Origin: Bhargavaea cecembensis | GTDB lineage: Bacteria > Bacillota > Bacilli > Bacillales_A > Planococcaceae | Assembly: GCF_000826125.2 (NCBI RefSeq) | Contig: NZ_LN651371.1 | Span: 261,762 to 315,204 of the forward strand | DNA: 53,443 bases | Direction: 5' to 3' | In this document: positions 7,959-15,859 of the stretch, in pieces | Numbering within the stretch: the stretch's first letter is position 1 | How the letters are laid out: each line of letters opens with the position of its first letter | Notes under the pieces: model-generated | What the model was told of the DNA's origin: nothing | What the model saw: only the letters and a program-made list of their open reading frames with translations | Database searches by the model: none | Translations under genes and position numbers: made by a program

Positions 7959-9175
7959 GCTTCCGGTTTGAAGTACTGCGCAAACCGCTGATGGTAGGTC
8001 TTATAGTAAGAATATAGCTTGAACCTCCGGATGAGGCTCATGTCCTTGTCGTAGTAGAGCGTCGAGGCGGTCTTGCCTTCCTTGATGAGCCGTCGCACCT
8101 GGGCCTTCAGTTTAGGATCCGTCGTGTATTGAACGAGGATCTTCAGCGGGATCCCGTGCCAGAGGACTTCATTGTCCCCGTAGACGACGGGGTTGTCCCG
8201 GTGGTAGACCCGGTCTTCGACGAGATACTTGGCCATGTTGTAGCCGTTGGCCGTCACGAAAAAGCTGCTCCGGCCCTGGCGGATGTTGAGTTCGAATATC
8301 TTGAACTTGCCGTCCCGGCGGTCGTACTTCAGGTCGATGTTCGCAAAGCCCGTAAAGCCGATCGCTTCAAGGAACCGCTTGTACTGGTCATAGAGCTTCC
8401 GGTCGGAATCCCCGATGATGCCGACGTAGTTGCCGATCAAGATCGGCGTCGGGTCTTCGAGAACGACATGGCCGAGGCACATCATGCGGACCTTGCCGTT
8501 CCGGTCGCAGTAGGCGTTCAGCACGTACATCGTCTCGTCGCCGCCCGGTATGTAATCCTGGATGATGAGGGTTCCGTCATACTCGGAGCCGTAGATTTTC
8601 GTGACCGCGTCCACAAGCTCTTCGCGGCTGTCCACTATATATGCTTTCTTTTTCCCTTCGAACTGCGCGTTGAAATAGCGCATCGAATCCGACGGCTTGA
8701 CGACGGCCGGGAAGCCGAACGGCAGCTCCATGTGCGGGTCCATGCCCTTTTTGAAGATGACCGTGCCCGGGTAGTCGAGTCCGTACTCCTCGCACATCGA
8801 GTAGAACTTTTCCTTGAAGATGATGTCGTCCATCATCTGTTCCGAAACGAACGGCAGGATATAATGGGGCTCGAGGACCGGACGTGCACGCACCGCAAGC
8901 TCCACATAGTTTTCGTTGCTCGCGATCAGAAGCAGCTTGTCCGCCCGTCCGAGCAGCTCGTCCTTCAGCGAAAGAAGGCTTTCGGCGAAGGCATCGGGCT
9001 CATCGAACCGCTCGAAGATCCGCTTTTCGACGATCTTGCTGTGCATCGTCGAAAGAAGATGGCCTTTCGTCGCCACGATGCTCCTGATTCCGTACTCCTC
9101 ATGGAAGGCGCGCGCCATTCCGTATGCGTTGTCGTCCGATCCGAGGATGACCGGCAGAAAGTCCATTTTCGGCAT
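7955..9175 (-). CDS. ATP-grasp carboxylate-amine ligase (D-Asp/D-Glu ligase-like)
   Basis: A 406-residue ATP-grasp protein. Residues 1-110 form a Rossmann-like preATP domain (PVILGSDDNAYGMARAF). The ATP-binding part has FPAVVKPSDSMRYF and LIIQDYIPGGDETMYV, and the metal/substrate part has FANIDLKYDRRDGKFKIFELNIRQGRS, where the Glu and Asn of ELN bind Mg-ATP. This layout matches the D-aspartate ligase (AslFm) family that attaches D-Asp or D-Glu to the Lys side chain of the peptidoglycan precursor. A racemase gene and a FemX-like gene are nearby. Many Planococcaceae have L-Lys-D-Glu or L-Lys-D-Asp cross-bridges, which fits. The exact amino acid cannot be told from the sequence. Confidence 0.78.
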   Translation of the reverse strand: MPKMDFLPVILGSDDNAYGMARAFHEEYGIRSIVATKGHLLSTMHSKIVEKRIFERFDEPDAFAESLLSLKDELLGRADKLLLIASNENYVELAVRARPVLEPHYILPFVSEQMMDDIIFKEKFYSMCEEYGLDYPGTVIFKKGMDPHMELPFGFPAVVKPSDSMRYFNAQFEGKKKAYIVDSREELVDAVTKIYGSEYDGTLIIQDYIPGGDETMYVLNAYCDRNGKVRMMCLGHVVLEDPTPILIGNYVGIIGDSDRKLYDQYKRFLEAIGFTGFANIDLKYDRRDGKFKIFELNIRQGRSSFFVTANGYNMAKYLVEDRVYHRDNPVVYGDNEVLWHGIPLKILVQYTTDPKLKAQVRRLIKEGKTASTLYYDKDMSLIRRFKLYSYYKTYHQRFAQYFKPEA

Positions 9176-9461
9176 GTTTTAACCCCTTCGCTCATCGCAC
9201 GAAACCGGGTCATCCGGCCGCGCAAAATCACCCTCCAGTCTATCCCAGCAAGGCTTTCAAGTCAAGGAGGCGCCGGGCGGGAACCGGGTCTGTGGCGGAG
9301 ATTCACCGGCCGTTTTCCCGGAGGGTGGAATTTGTTCTGATGGCGTCCGGCCGAACTCGGTTGAAACGGGTCCTGCCCGAAAGGCGGGTGCCGGTAATCC
9401 CGGTAGTTTGAAAACATACTGAGCGGGGATTGATAGACTTGAGGTCTGTCTGCCGGGCCGT

Positions 9462-9488
9462 AAGACCGGTCTTTTCCCCGGTCTTTTT
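9462..9488 (+). terminator. Orphan forward-strand terminator
   Basis: Stem AAGACCGG/CCGGTCTT with an eight-base loop, followed by TTTTTGATTTT. No forward gene precedes it: the nearest upstream gene is on the reverse strand and starts at 9175. It could end a small RNA. Confidence 0.65.
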
Positions 9489-9620
9489 GATTTTAGCCGG
9501 GAGAAGTTTCGGAATACACTTTTCAAACATAAAAGTCTGATTATTATTGTTTTTAAAATATAGTATAATTCGTCTTAATTTATCGGTAATTCTTAATTTA
9601 TCAATTGGTAAAAGTTATTT

Positions 9621-9650
9621 TTGACAATTGAAAACGTTAAGGGGTATCAT
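9621..9650 (+). promoter_or_regulatory. Sigma-A promoter of the peptide transporter gene
   Basis: TTGACA (9621-9626), 18-base spacer, TATCAT (9645-9650). The sequence TGAAAACGTT inside the spacer resembles the first part of a CcpA cre site, but its right end does not match. Confidence 0.65.
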
Positions 9651-9677
9651 AAATAAATCTAAAAGGAGGTTACATGA

Positions 9678-11168
9678 ATGTCACGCCTGACCAAACAGGA
9701 AGTTGCGGCAAGTGTCCCGCAAAGAGGATTCTTCGGTCACCCGAAGGGCCTGTTTACACTGTTCTTCACTGAGTTTTGGGAGCGCTTTTCTTACTATGGG
9801 ATGAGGGCCATCCTCGTTTTCTATATGTATTACGAAGTGAAAAACGGCGGCCTCGGCCTCAGCGAACCGCTTGCCCTTTCGATCATGTCCATCTACGGTT
9901 CTCTCGTATATATGTCCGGGATCATCGGCGGCTGGCTCGCCGACCGGGTATTCGGCACTTCGCGCGCCGTGTTCTTCGGCGGAGTGTTCATCATGCTCGG
10001 TCACATTGCGCTCGCCATGCCGGGACGCCTCACGATGTTTTTCGTCTCGATGGTGCTCATCGTCATCGGTACCGGCCTTCTGAAGCCGAACGTCTCGACT
10101 ATTGTCGGTGACATCTATCCGGAAGGCGATAACCGTCTTGACGCTGGGTTCAGCATCTTCTACATGGGGATCAACCTCGGTGCTTTCATCTCCCCGCTCA
10201 TCGTCGGCGAACTGATGAAGAAAAGTTTCCACCTGGGATTTGGCGTGGCGGCTGTTGGTATGTTCGTCGGCCTTGTCATCTTCCTCATCACGAAGAAAAA
10301 GAACCTCGGCCTGGCCGGGACGCAAGTTCCAAACCCGCTTACTGCCGCCGAGAAGAAAAAATGGGGCCTTTACACGATTGCTGCGGCCGTCATCATCGGC
10401 ATCGCGCTCGCCATCATGGTTCCGAACGGCTGGGTCACAATCGAAGGTGTCGTCGCACTGGTCGGCGTGCTTGGGATTGTCATTCCGACCATCTACTTTG
10501 TCGTCATGTACCGCAGTCCGAAAACAACTTCCGTGGAACAATCACGGCTTCTCGCCTACATTCCGCTGTTCATCGCATCGGTCATGTTCTGGGCGATCCA
10601 AGAACAGGGGTCCACGATCCTCGCCCGCTTTGCGGACAAGCGGACCGACCTGGATGCATTCGGCTTCCATATTTCTCCGGCTTGGTTCCAGTCGCTGAAC
10701 CCGCTCTTCATCATCACGCTCGCGCCTGTGTTCGCATGGCTCTGGGTGAAGCTCGGTGACCGCCAGCCGTCGATTCCAAGGAAGTTCTCGTTCGGCCTGC
10801 TGTTTGCCGGTTTGTCGTTCCTCGTCATCCTGCTGCCGGGCCAGCTCGGCGGCGCGGATGCGCTCGTCAACCCGCTCTGGCTCGTCTTGAGCTACTTCCT
10901 CGTCGTCATCGGGGAGCTTTGCCTGTCGCCGGTCGGCCTCGCCGCCACGACACGCCTGGCACCTGCCGCCTTCTCCGCGCAGACGATGAGCCTCTGGTTC
11001 CTGTCGAACGCGGCTGCCCAGGCGATCAACGCACAGATCGTCAAGCTGAACACGCCGGAAACCGAAACCCTCTACTTCGGTACGATCGGCGGCATGTCGA
11101 TCGTGCTCGGGATCCTGCTGTTCCTCGTCGCACCGAAACTTGTCCGTTTCATGCAGGACAAAAATTGA
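9678..11168 (+). CDS. dtpT: Proton-dependent oligopeptide transporter (POT/DtpT)
   Basis: A 496-residue major facilitator protein of the POT/PTR2 family that imports di- and tripeptides with protons. N-terminal FFTEFWERFSYYGMRAIL contains the ExxER-type proton-coupling motif, followed by GGWLADRVFGTSRAVFFGG and the PTR2 signature region FSIFYMGINLGAFISPLIVGE. About 14 hydrophobic segments are visible. The start ATG at 9678 has an AAAGGAGGT ribosome site seven bases upstream. It is a single-gene unit with its own promoter in an AT-rich region and a strong terminator. Family certainty is high; the peptide preference is not known. Confidence 0.93.
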   Translation: MSRLTKQEVAASVPQRGFFGHPKGLFTLFFTEFWERFSYYGMRAILVFYMYYEVKNGGLGLSEPLALSIMSIYGSLVYMSGIIGGWLADRVFGTSRAVFFGGVFIMLGHIALAMPGRLTMFFVSMVLIVIGTGLLKPNVSTIVGDIYPEGDNRLDAGFSIFYMGINLGAFISPLIVGELMKKSFHLGFGVAAVGMFVGLVIFLITKKKNLGLAGTQVPNPLTAAEKKKWGLYTIAAAVIIGIALAIMVPNGWVTIEGVVALVGVLGIVIPTIYFVVMYRSPKTTSVEQSRLLAYIPLFIASVMFWAIQEQGSTILARFADKRTDLDAFGFHISPAWFQSLNPLFIITLAPVFAWLWVKLGDRQPSIPRKFSFGLLFAGLSFLVILLPGQLGGADALVNPLWLVLSYFLVVIGELCLSPVGLAATTRLAPAAFSAQTMSLWFLSNAAAQAINAQIVKLNTPETETLYFGTIGGMSIVLGILLFLVAPKLVRFMQDKN

Positions 11169-11182
11169 TCAAACCAAACAGA

Positions 11183-11218
11183 AACCCGCTGCCGGTCTTT
11201 CCGGTCAGCGGGTTTTTT
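11183..11218. terminator. Shared terminator between dtpT and ypfJ
   Basis: AACCCGCTG(C)CCGG/CCGG(T)CAGCGGGTT hairpin with TTTTTT on the forward side. It lies between convergent genes and can serve both. Confidence 0.85.
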
Positions 11219-11221
11219 CGT

Positions 11222-12085
11222 TCAGAGGCCGAGTTCGGTGAACGTATCGCCGTGGTCCAGGTCCCCGTACTGATAGCCGCGTTTGAACCAGTACATCCGC
11301 TGCTCCGACGTCCCGTGGGTGAAGCTGTCCGGAACGACATATCCGCGGGCACGGCGCTGGATCGTATCGTCCCCGACCGCGCTCGCCGCACGGATCGCTT
11401 CTTCAAAGTCGCCCGATTCGAGATAGCCTTTTTCCTGCTCGTGCTTCGCCCATACTCCCGCCAGGTAATCGGCCTGGAGTTCCATCGCGACCGAATACTT
11501 GTTGTACGCTTCCCCGCTCACCCGCTGGCGCACTTTTGCCATTTCGTCGCTGATGCCGAGAAGCGTCTGGACGTGGTGGCCGACTTCATGGGCGACGACA
11601 TAGGCCATCGCGAAATCACCCGGTGCCTCGAACTGGTTCTGCAGTTCATTATAGAAACTGAGATCGATGTAAAGCTTCTGGTCGCCCGGACAATAGAACG
11701 GGCCGACCGCCGCGCTGCTGAGCCCGCAGGCCGACTGGACGCTTCCCGTGTACAGGACGAGCGTCGGGTCTTCATATGTCATGCCCTGCTGTTCGAAGAT
11801 CTCGCCCCATACTTCTTCCGTGTCGGCCAGGACGACCGAGACGAAGTCGGCAAGTTCCTCTTCCTGCGCCGTTCCGGCGTAGCCGCTGCTCCCGCCCTGC
11901 TGGACGCCGGACGATGTCCCGCCATCCCCGAGCAGGCTGCCCGGGTCTCCGCCGAGCAGCAAGAACAAGATGATCCCGATGATTCCGAGCCCGCCGCCGC
12001 CGAGTGCGATCGGACCGCCGACGCGCGGTCCTTGTCCGCGCCGGTCCTCGATATTTGAACTGCCTCTTCTTCCGCCTGTTTTCAT
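11222..12085 (-). CDS. ypfJ: YpfJ-family neutral zinc metallopeptidase
   Basis: A 287-residue membrane-anchored protein of the putative neutral zinc metallopeptidase family (YpfJ/KPN_02809). The short cytoplasmic N-terminus is basic (KTGGRRGSSN), then one membrane segment (GLGIIGIILFLLLGG), a Gly/Ser linker, and an outward peptidase domain with the zinc motif HEVGH in VVAHEVGHHVQTLLG and a later ELQADYLAGVWA that supplies the third ligand region. CGLSSAAVGPFYCPGD resembles the conserved cysteine pair of the family. The ATG at 12085 is chosen because GGGAGG lies ten bases upstream; a GTG at 12112 is possible. The target is unknown. Confidence 0.88.
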   Translation of the reverse strand: MKTGGRRGSSNIEDRRGQGPRVGGPIALGGGGLGIIGIILFLLLGGDPGSLLGDGGTSSGVQQGGSSGYAGTAQEEELADFVSVVLADTEEVWGEIFEQQGMTYEDPTLVLYTGSVQSACGLSSAAVGPFYCPGDQKLYIDLSFYNELQNQFEAPGDFAMAYVVAHEVGHHVQTLLGISDEMAKVRQRVSGEAYNKYSVAMELQADYLAGVWAKHEQEKGYLESGDFEEAIRAASAVGDDTIQRRARGYVVPDSFTHGTSEQRMYWFKRGYQYGDLDHGDTFTELGL

Positions 12086-12176
12086 GGATAACGTTCCTCC
12101 CTGCCCTGTCACTTCACGCTTCTGGTTTACCTATACCCAAATTCTTGGCGGAATAAGACGCAGCGGGTCCGGGAGT

Positions 12177-12239
12177 GTTATCTTTATCTCGCAGAACGTG
12201 ATCTTTATCGGGAGGATCGTTATTTTTTCCGTCCGGCCA
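12177..12239. repeat. 21-bp tandem array, word GTTATCTTTATC (array A)
   Basis: Three units of exactly 21 bases start at 12177, 12198 and 12219. Each begins GTTATCTTTATC or a close variant (GTGATCTTTATC, GTTATTTTTTCC), followed by nine variable bases. It lies just beyond the terminator of the RsbR-like gene (reverse strand) and before ypfJ. The word is shared with the array at 35223-35306. Confidence 0.75.
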
Positions 12240-12251
12240 TCTCGCCGCATG

Positions 12252-12278
12252 AAAAAAAGCCGCACACGGCGGCTTTTT
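12252..12278 (-). terminator. Intrinsic terminator of the RsbR-like gene
   Basis: AAGCCG/CGGCTT stem flanked by seven A on one side and six T on the other, so it can work in both directions. Confidence 0.8.
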
Positions 12279-12281
12279 TGA

Positions 12282-13130
12282 TCAGGCCCATGGGACCGGG
12301 CTGCTGTGGAGGGCTTGCTGCAGCGAATTGTAGGTATCCAGTCCCGAAAAGTTCAGACCCAAATGAATTGAGGTCTGGGCGATTTCCGGGCGGATGCCGG
12401 TGACGGTCGCCTTGATGCCGAGCAGGCTGAGGATCTGGGTCAGTTCATACAGCTGGTGGGCAACCATCGTGTCGATGATCGAGACCCCCGACAAATCGAT
12501 GAACAGTTCGACGATCCCTTCCTCGGAGCATCGTTGAGGAACCGATTGCTTGATCACTTGCGCCCGGCTTGTGTCGATGTCGCCGACGAGCGGCAGGATG
12601 CCCCGCTCGCAGTCGATCTTGATGACCGGACTGCCGAGTTCATCGATTAGGCTCTGCTGGGCCAGCAGCCGGGATTGCATCAGTTCATTATATTCTTTGG
12701 AGAATGCGTACACGATATCATCATGCGACCGATTGACATCCTCGCTCCATCGCAGGAGATCGGACCGCTTTACCTCATCGTCGTGCTCTCTCACGAAACG
12801 TTCGACGTACGTCCAGAAAACGAGACGTGCGGAACCGACCGCCTCCAGCACTTCGTGGATCGGAGTTCCGGTGCGGACCCGACTTCCGGCGACCAGCTCG
12901 GCCCATTCGTTCTTCAGAGATTCGAATGCTTCCTTGTCGCCGATCAGGCTGGTGGCGAGCGTCCGGTTTGTCATCCGGTTCTGTTCACGGAGTGTGTTTT
13001 CCGCATGGATTCCCGCATCGGCGGAATAGATGGAGCCGAATTTCTTTTCCCGGAGGGCAAGCCAATCGTCCGTTATCTGGTCGGAATGCCCCTTCAGGAA
13101 ATCGAACAATGCCTGATTGATCTGTTCCAT
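12282..13130 (-). CDS. RsbR-like stressosome protein (STAS domain)
   Basis: A 282-residue protein with a variable helical N-terminal sensor domain (about 1-155) and a C-terminal STAS domain (about 160-275: SPVIKIDCERGILPLVGDIDTSRA, then FIDLSGVSIIDTMVAHQLYELTQILSLLG, then GIRPEIAQTSIHLGL). This is the architecture of the RsbR paralogues that form the stressosome and control sigma-B. The Thr/Ser positions phosphorylated by RsbT should lie in the DLSGVSIIDT and EIAQTS segments. No RsbS, RsbT or sigma-B gene is near, so this is an orphan paralogue. The sensed signal is unknown. Confidence 0.85.
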   Translation of the reverse strand: MEQINQALFDFLKGHSDQITDDWLALREKKFGSIYSADAGIHAENTLREQNRMTNRTLATSLIGDKEAFESLKNEWAELVAGSRVRTGTPIHEVLEAVGSARLVFWTYVERFVREHDDEVKRSDLLRWSEDVNRSHDDIVYAFSKEYNELMQSRLLAQQSLIDELGSPVIKIDCERGILPLVGDIDTSRAQVIKQSVPQRCSEEGIVELFIDLSGVSIIDTMVAHQLYELTQILSLLGIKATVTGIRPEIAQTSIHLGLNFSGLDTYNSLQQALHSSPVPWA

Positions 13131-13297
13131 TGCGCCAACCGCATCCTTTCAAGGCCGGTCTGCATGTCCTTCCGGCACATTTAACATCTTCTTTTCCATT
13201 AGTCTACCACCAGAACGGCCGCTTGGAAAGCCGCGCTCCCGTTTAACTGTGTCCGCCGGGGGAAGAAGTCCAGAAACAGCGGAAAGGAGGAGCAGTG

Positions 13298-13792
13298 ATG
13301 GAAATATTAAAAGTTAACGGAAAGATGGATGCAAAACGGCTGGCCCTGAGGATTGCGCTGCCCGTGATCGGCGGATCCATCGTCGACATGCTGACAAGCG
13401 GCAGTACGAAGGAAGATTTCAAGCGGTTGAAAAAACCGGACTTTGCCCCTCCGCAGGCCGCTTTCCCGATTGCGTGGACCACGCTTTACGCCATGATGGG
13501 AACGGCGCGCTACCGGGCAGGGGAGGTCCGCCGGCAGGAAGGCCGATCCGACCGCTTTCCGGCCTACGATCTTCAGCTCGGGCTGAACTTCCTCTGGATG
13601 TTCCTGTTTTTCAAATGGAGGCTGAGAGGCCCCGCGCTTGCCGAGATGACGGTCATGCTCGGCGCGATCATCCTGACCGCGGCCGAGTTCCATGAGGAAG
13701 ACCGGACTGCGGGCCGTCTCATGGTCCCGTATATCGTATGGGTCGCGTACGCCCTCGTCCTCACCGGCTCGATCTGGGAAAAGAACAAGTGA
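13298..13792 (+). CDS. tspO: TspO/MBR-family membrane protein
   Basis: A 164-residue protein with about five hydrophobic segments. Family marks are KKPDFAPPQAAFPIAWTTLYAMMG near residues 50-70 and YDLQLGLNFLWMFLFF near 92-107, both typical of the TspO/peripheral benzodiazepine receptor family, which binds tetrapyrroles and is linked to porphyrin and stress responses. The start is taken at ATG 13298, seven bases after AAAGGAGG; a GTG directly upstream is too close to the ribosome site. The arginine-rich loop (TARYRAGEVRRQEGRSDR) is notable. Confidence 0.86.
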   Translation: MEILKVNGKMDAKRLALRIALPVIGGSIVDMLTSGSTKEDFKRLKKPDFAPPQAAFPIAWTTLYAMMGTARYRAGEVRRQEGRSDRFPAYDLQLGLNFLWMFLFFKWRLRGPALAEMTVMLGAIILTAAEFHEEDRTAGRLMVPYIVWVAYALVLTGSIWEKNK

Positions 13793-13799
13793 ACCGAAA

Positions 13800-13836
13800 G
13801 AAGCCCCTTGCCGGCGATCCGGACAGGGGCTTCTGT
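13800..13836. terminator. Bidirectional terminator between tspO and the TDT transporter gene
   Basis: GAAGCCCCTTGCCGG...CCGGACAGGGGCTTC hairpin between convergent genes. Confidence 0.75.
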
Positions 13837-14883
13837 TCATCTTCTCCGGCCGGTGTCTTTGATGAGCACACGCAGGAGATGGCGGTTCATCCAGAGGAAG
13901 AACACGATCCAGACCGCCAGGCTGACGGGGAAGAAGACATCCGGGATGATGCGGAGGGCGGGTATGCCGAATGCGCCGGCGAGCTGGTGGGTGGCGGCGG
14001 TGTACATGGCAAGCGGGAACGCCGTGCCCCAAAATTGAGGATCATAAGTGAGCGGATCTTTCCTGACGGCGTACCGCCAGATCGTCAGGAGAACGAGGAT
14101 CGGGATCCACCACGTCGCCGTGACCCAGGACAGGAGCGTGAGTCCCTTCAGGAACGGCAGCACGCCGACGATGAGGTCATCATGCTCCCCGTCCGTGATG
14201 AGGAGCGAGCCGGCAAGTGTCGTGATGGCGACCGCGCCCATGTTGATCCAGTAGGTCGGCGCAAAATCCCGGGGGCCGAATTCCATAAATACGAGCCGGC
14301 GGAAAATCGGGATAATCACAAGCACATACAGGCCAAAACCGAGAAGGAACAGGCAAAGGGACGCGAACATCAGCAGGCGGGCACCGGCCCCCTCCCCGGC
14401 CAGCAGGACGCCGAGCACGGACAGCGACTGGGTCGCCACGGCCGCAATCAGCCAGGAGCCGTTGATCCCGTCGGCAAGTCCGGGCTTATCCTCCCGGATG
14501 ATGACCGCCGTGAAAAAGGCATACATGATGAGCACCCACAGAACGGATGCCAGCCCGTACAGCCAAGCGGAAACGGCCGTGCCGCCCGTAATGATGATCA
14601 ATTCGCTTCCAAAAACCCCCGTACCGGCAACGAGCGTGAAAAATCCGGCGCCCGCCGCGTGGTTCCCGAGGTCTTTGAAAAACCGGCCCGGGTGGAAGAC
14701 CAACCGGAATCCGGTCAGGATCCAGAGCAGCGTGTAAGTGATGATATTGATGCCGAGCAGGAAAAGCGCGGTCTTCCGGAAACCGAGCAGATGAGCTGAA
14801 ATCGACAGCGCCCCGGTTGCCATGACGACTGCAAAGTACCCGGAAAACAAAAATTCGGTTTGCCGCTTGAAAAAATCGAGCAT
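13837..14883 (-). CDS. SLAC1/TDT-family membrane transporter
   Basis: A 348-residue membrane protein with about ten hydrophobic segments, of the tellurite-resistance/dicarboxylate transporter (TDT, SLAC1) family. Marks are FSGYFAVVMATGALSISAHL in segment one and NHAAGAGFFTLVAGTGVFGS in segment three, where the central gating Phe of SLAC-type anion channels lies in the GAGFFTLV region (inference), and WINMGAVAITTLAG later on. The start at 14883 has GGGAG eight bases upstream; longer frames upstream are rich in charged residues and unsupported. The substrate may be an anion or dicarboxylate. Confidence 0.78.
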   Translation of the reverse strand: MLDFFKRQTEFLFSGYFAVVMATGALSISAHLLGFRKTALFLLGINIITYTLLWILTGFRLVFHPGRFFKDLGNHAAGAGFFTLVAGTGVFGSELIIITGGTAVSAWLYGLASVLWVLIMYAFFTAVIIREDKPGLADGINGSWLIAAVATQSLSVLGVLLAGEGAGARLLMFASLCLFLLGFGLYVLVIIPIFRRLVFMEFGPRDFAPTYWINMGAVAITTLAGSLLITDGEHDDLIVGVLPFLKGLTLLSWVTATWWIPILVLLTIWRYAVRKDPLTYDPQFWGTAFPLAMYTAATHQLAGAFGIPALRIIPDVFFPVSLAVWIVFFLWMNRHLLRVLIKDTGRRR

Positions 14884-15028
14884 ATCCATGGCTCCCAGTC
14901 TCAAGAAATCGGTTCCTCTGCCGGCCTTCCGCCGGGGGGAACCCGTCTCCATTGTACAACTCCCGCCTGCAAAATCATTGGCATATGCACAGGTGCCGCA
15001 CGCCAAAAGATGGAAGCGACACACAAAG

Positions 15029-15060
15029 AAAAGCCCCGCGGCGAAATGCCCGGGGCTTTG
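15029..15060 (-). terminator. Intrinsic terminator of the DUF1269 gene
   Basis: AAAGCCCCG/CGGGGCTTT stem followed on the reverse strand by TTCTTTG. Confidence 0.8.
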
Positions 15061-15071
15061 TCTGATCGGAC

Positions 15072-15695
15072 TCAGCTGTTCAGTCTGCCTCTCAGCTTCT
15101 CGAAGTCTTCTTTCATTTTTTCCTTGTATTCGCTCACTTTTTTATCCCGGTGGGCAGTCCGGTCTTCGGCCATCTTGTCACGCGCCTGCTTTTCGAGTCC
15201 GTCCTGCACGTCCCGCGCGTGGTCGATTTCTTCCTGGATTTCGGCTGCCGGGTAGCGCTCCACGACGGTTTCGAACTTGCCGAAAATCCGGTTCAGCGGT
15301 TCCTCGGACTTTTCCTGGACGACCGCCACGATGGCCACATCCCCGTCTTTCATCCGGAGAGTCATCGACCAGAACAGCCCCGCCTCTTTCTTCACGTCCT
15401 GTGTGTCCACGAGGAGGCCGACCGATCCGCCGATTCCGACGCCGAGGAGCACGCCGAGCGGTCCCGCGATGATTCCGGCCAAGCCGCCGACGATGCTGCC
15501 GATCAGCGTATCATTCGACGAAACCTTCCCTGTGTCAAACGAGTCTTTCAGAAGGATGTTTCCGTGCTCTTTTTTCAAGATGCCGACCTGGGAGAGGATG
15601 GCCTCGTCCTCGAATGTCGACAGTTTCTTCAATTCCGAGAGCGCCTGGAACGCCTCGCTTTCCACCTTGAAATAACTGATGACGACATTTTCCAT
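15072..15695 (-). CDS. DUF1269-family protein
   Basis: A 207-residue protein of the DUF1269 group. The N-terminal ferredoxin-like half (ENVVISYFKVESEAFQALSELKKL ends near residue 26) is followed by a glycine-rich hydrophobic hairpin (GSIVGGLAGIIAGPLGVLLGVGIGGSVGLLVD, about 67-97), another alpha/beta part (DVAIVAVVQEKSEEPLN) and a long charged helix at the C-terminus (KVSEYKEKMKEDFEKLR). Such proteins are often stress-induced and may insert in or lie on the membrane. The function is not known. It is transcribed alone, with a clear terminator. Confidence 0.75.
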   Translation of the reverse strand: MENVVISYFKVESEAFQALSELKKLSTFEDEAILSQVGILKKEHGNILLKDSFDTGKVSSNDTLIGSIVGGLAGIIAGPLGVLLGVGIGGSVGLLVDTQDVKKEAGLFWSMTLRMKDGDVAIVAVVQEKSEEPLNRIFGKFETVVERYPAAEIQEEIDHARDVQDGLEKQARDKMAEDRTAHRDKKVSEYKEKMKEDFEKLRGRLNS

Positions 15696-15821
15696 CTTTC
15701 ATCTTCCCCTTTCCGCCTTCCGGACAGTAATCCTTCTAGCTATTCCCGTTTTGCTGCCCGGTCAAGCAACAAATCCGGTCGGACAGACCGAAAGCATTGA
15801 TGCTGCTGGATGCGGCCATAA

Positions 15822-15853
15822 GAAAAGCCCGCCCGCAAACATGCGGACGGGCC
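15822..15853 (-). terminator. Intrinsic terminator of the menA unit
   Basis: GCCCG...CGGGC imperfect stem with CCGCA/TGCGG inside, followed by TTTTCTT on the reverse strand. Confidence 0.75.
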
Positions 15854-15859
15854 GGACCA

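Larger units (their letters stand above)
9176..9677. other. 502-base intergenic region upstream of the peptide transporter
   Basis: The first half is GC-rich with small hairpins (for example CCCGAAAGGCGGG near 9380) but no riboswitch class I can name. An orphan forward terminator lies at 9462-9488. From 9530 to 9660 the DNA turns strikingly AT-rich and holds the transporter promoter. No coding frame is supported. Confidence 0.6.

Noticed and set aside
9629-9642. CcpA cre site in the dtpT promoter
   Set aside because: TGAAAACGTT fits, but the last two positions needed for the palindrome (CA) are GG, so it is too weak to call.
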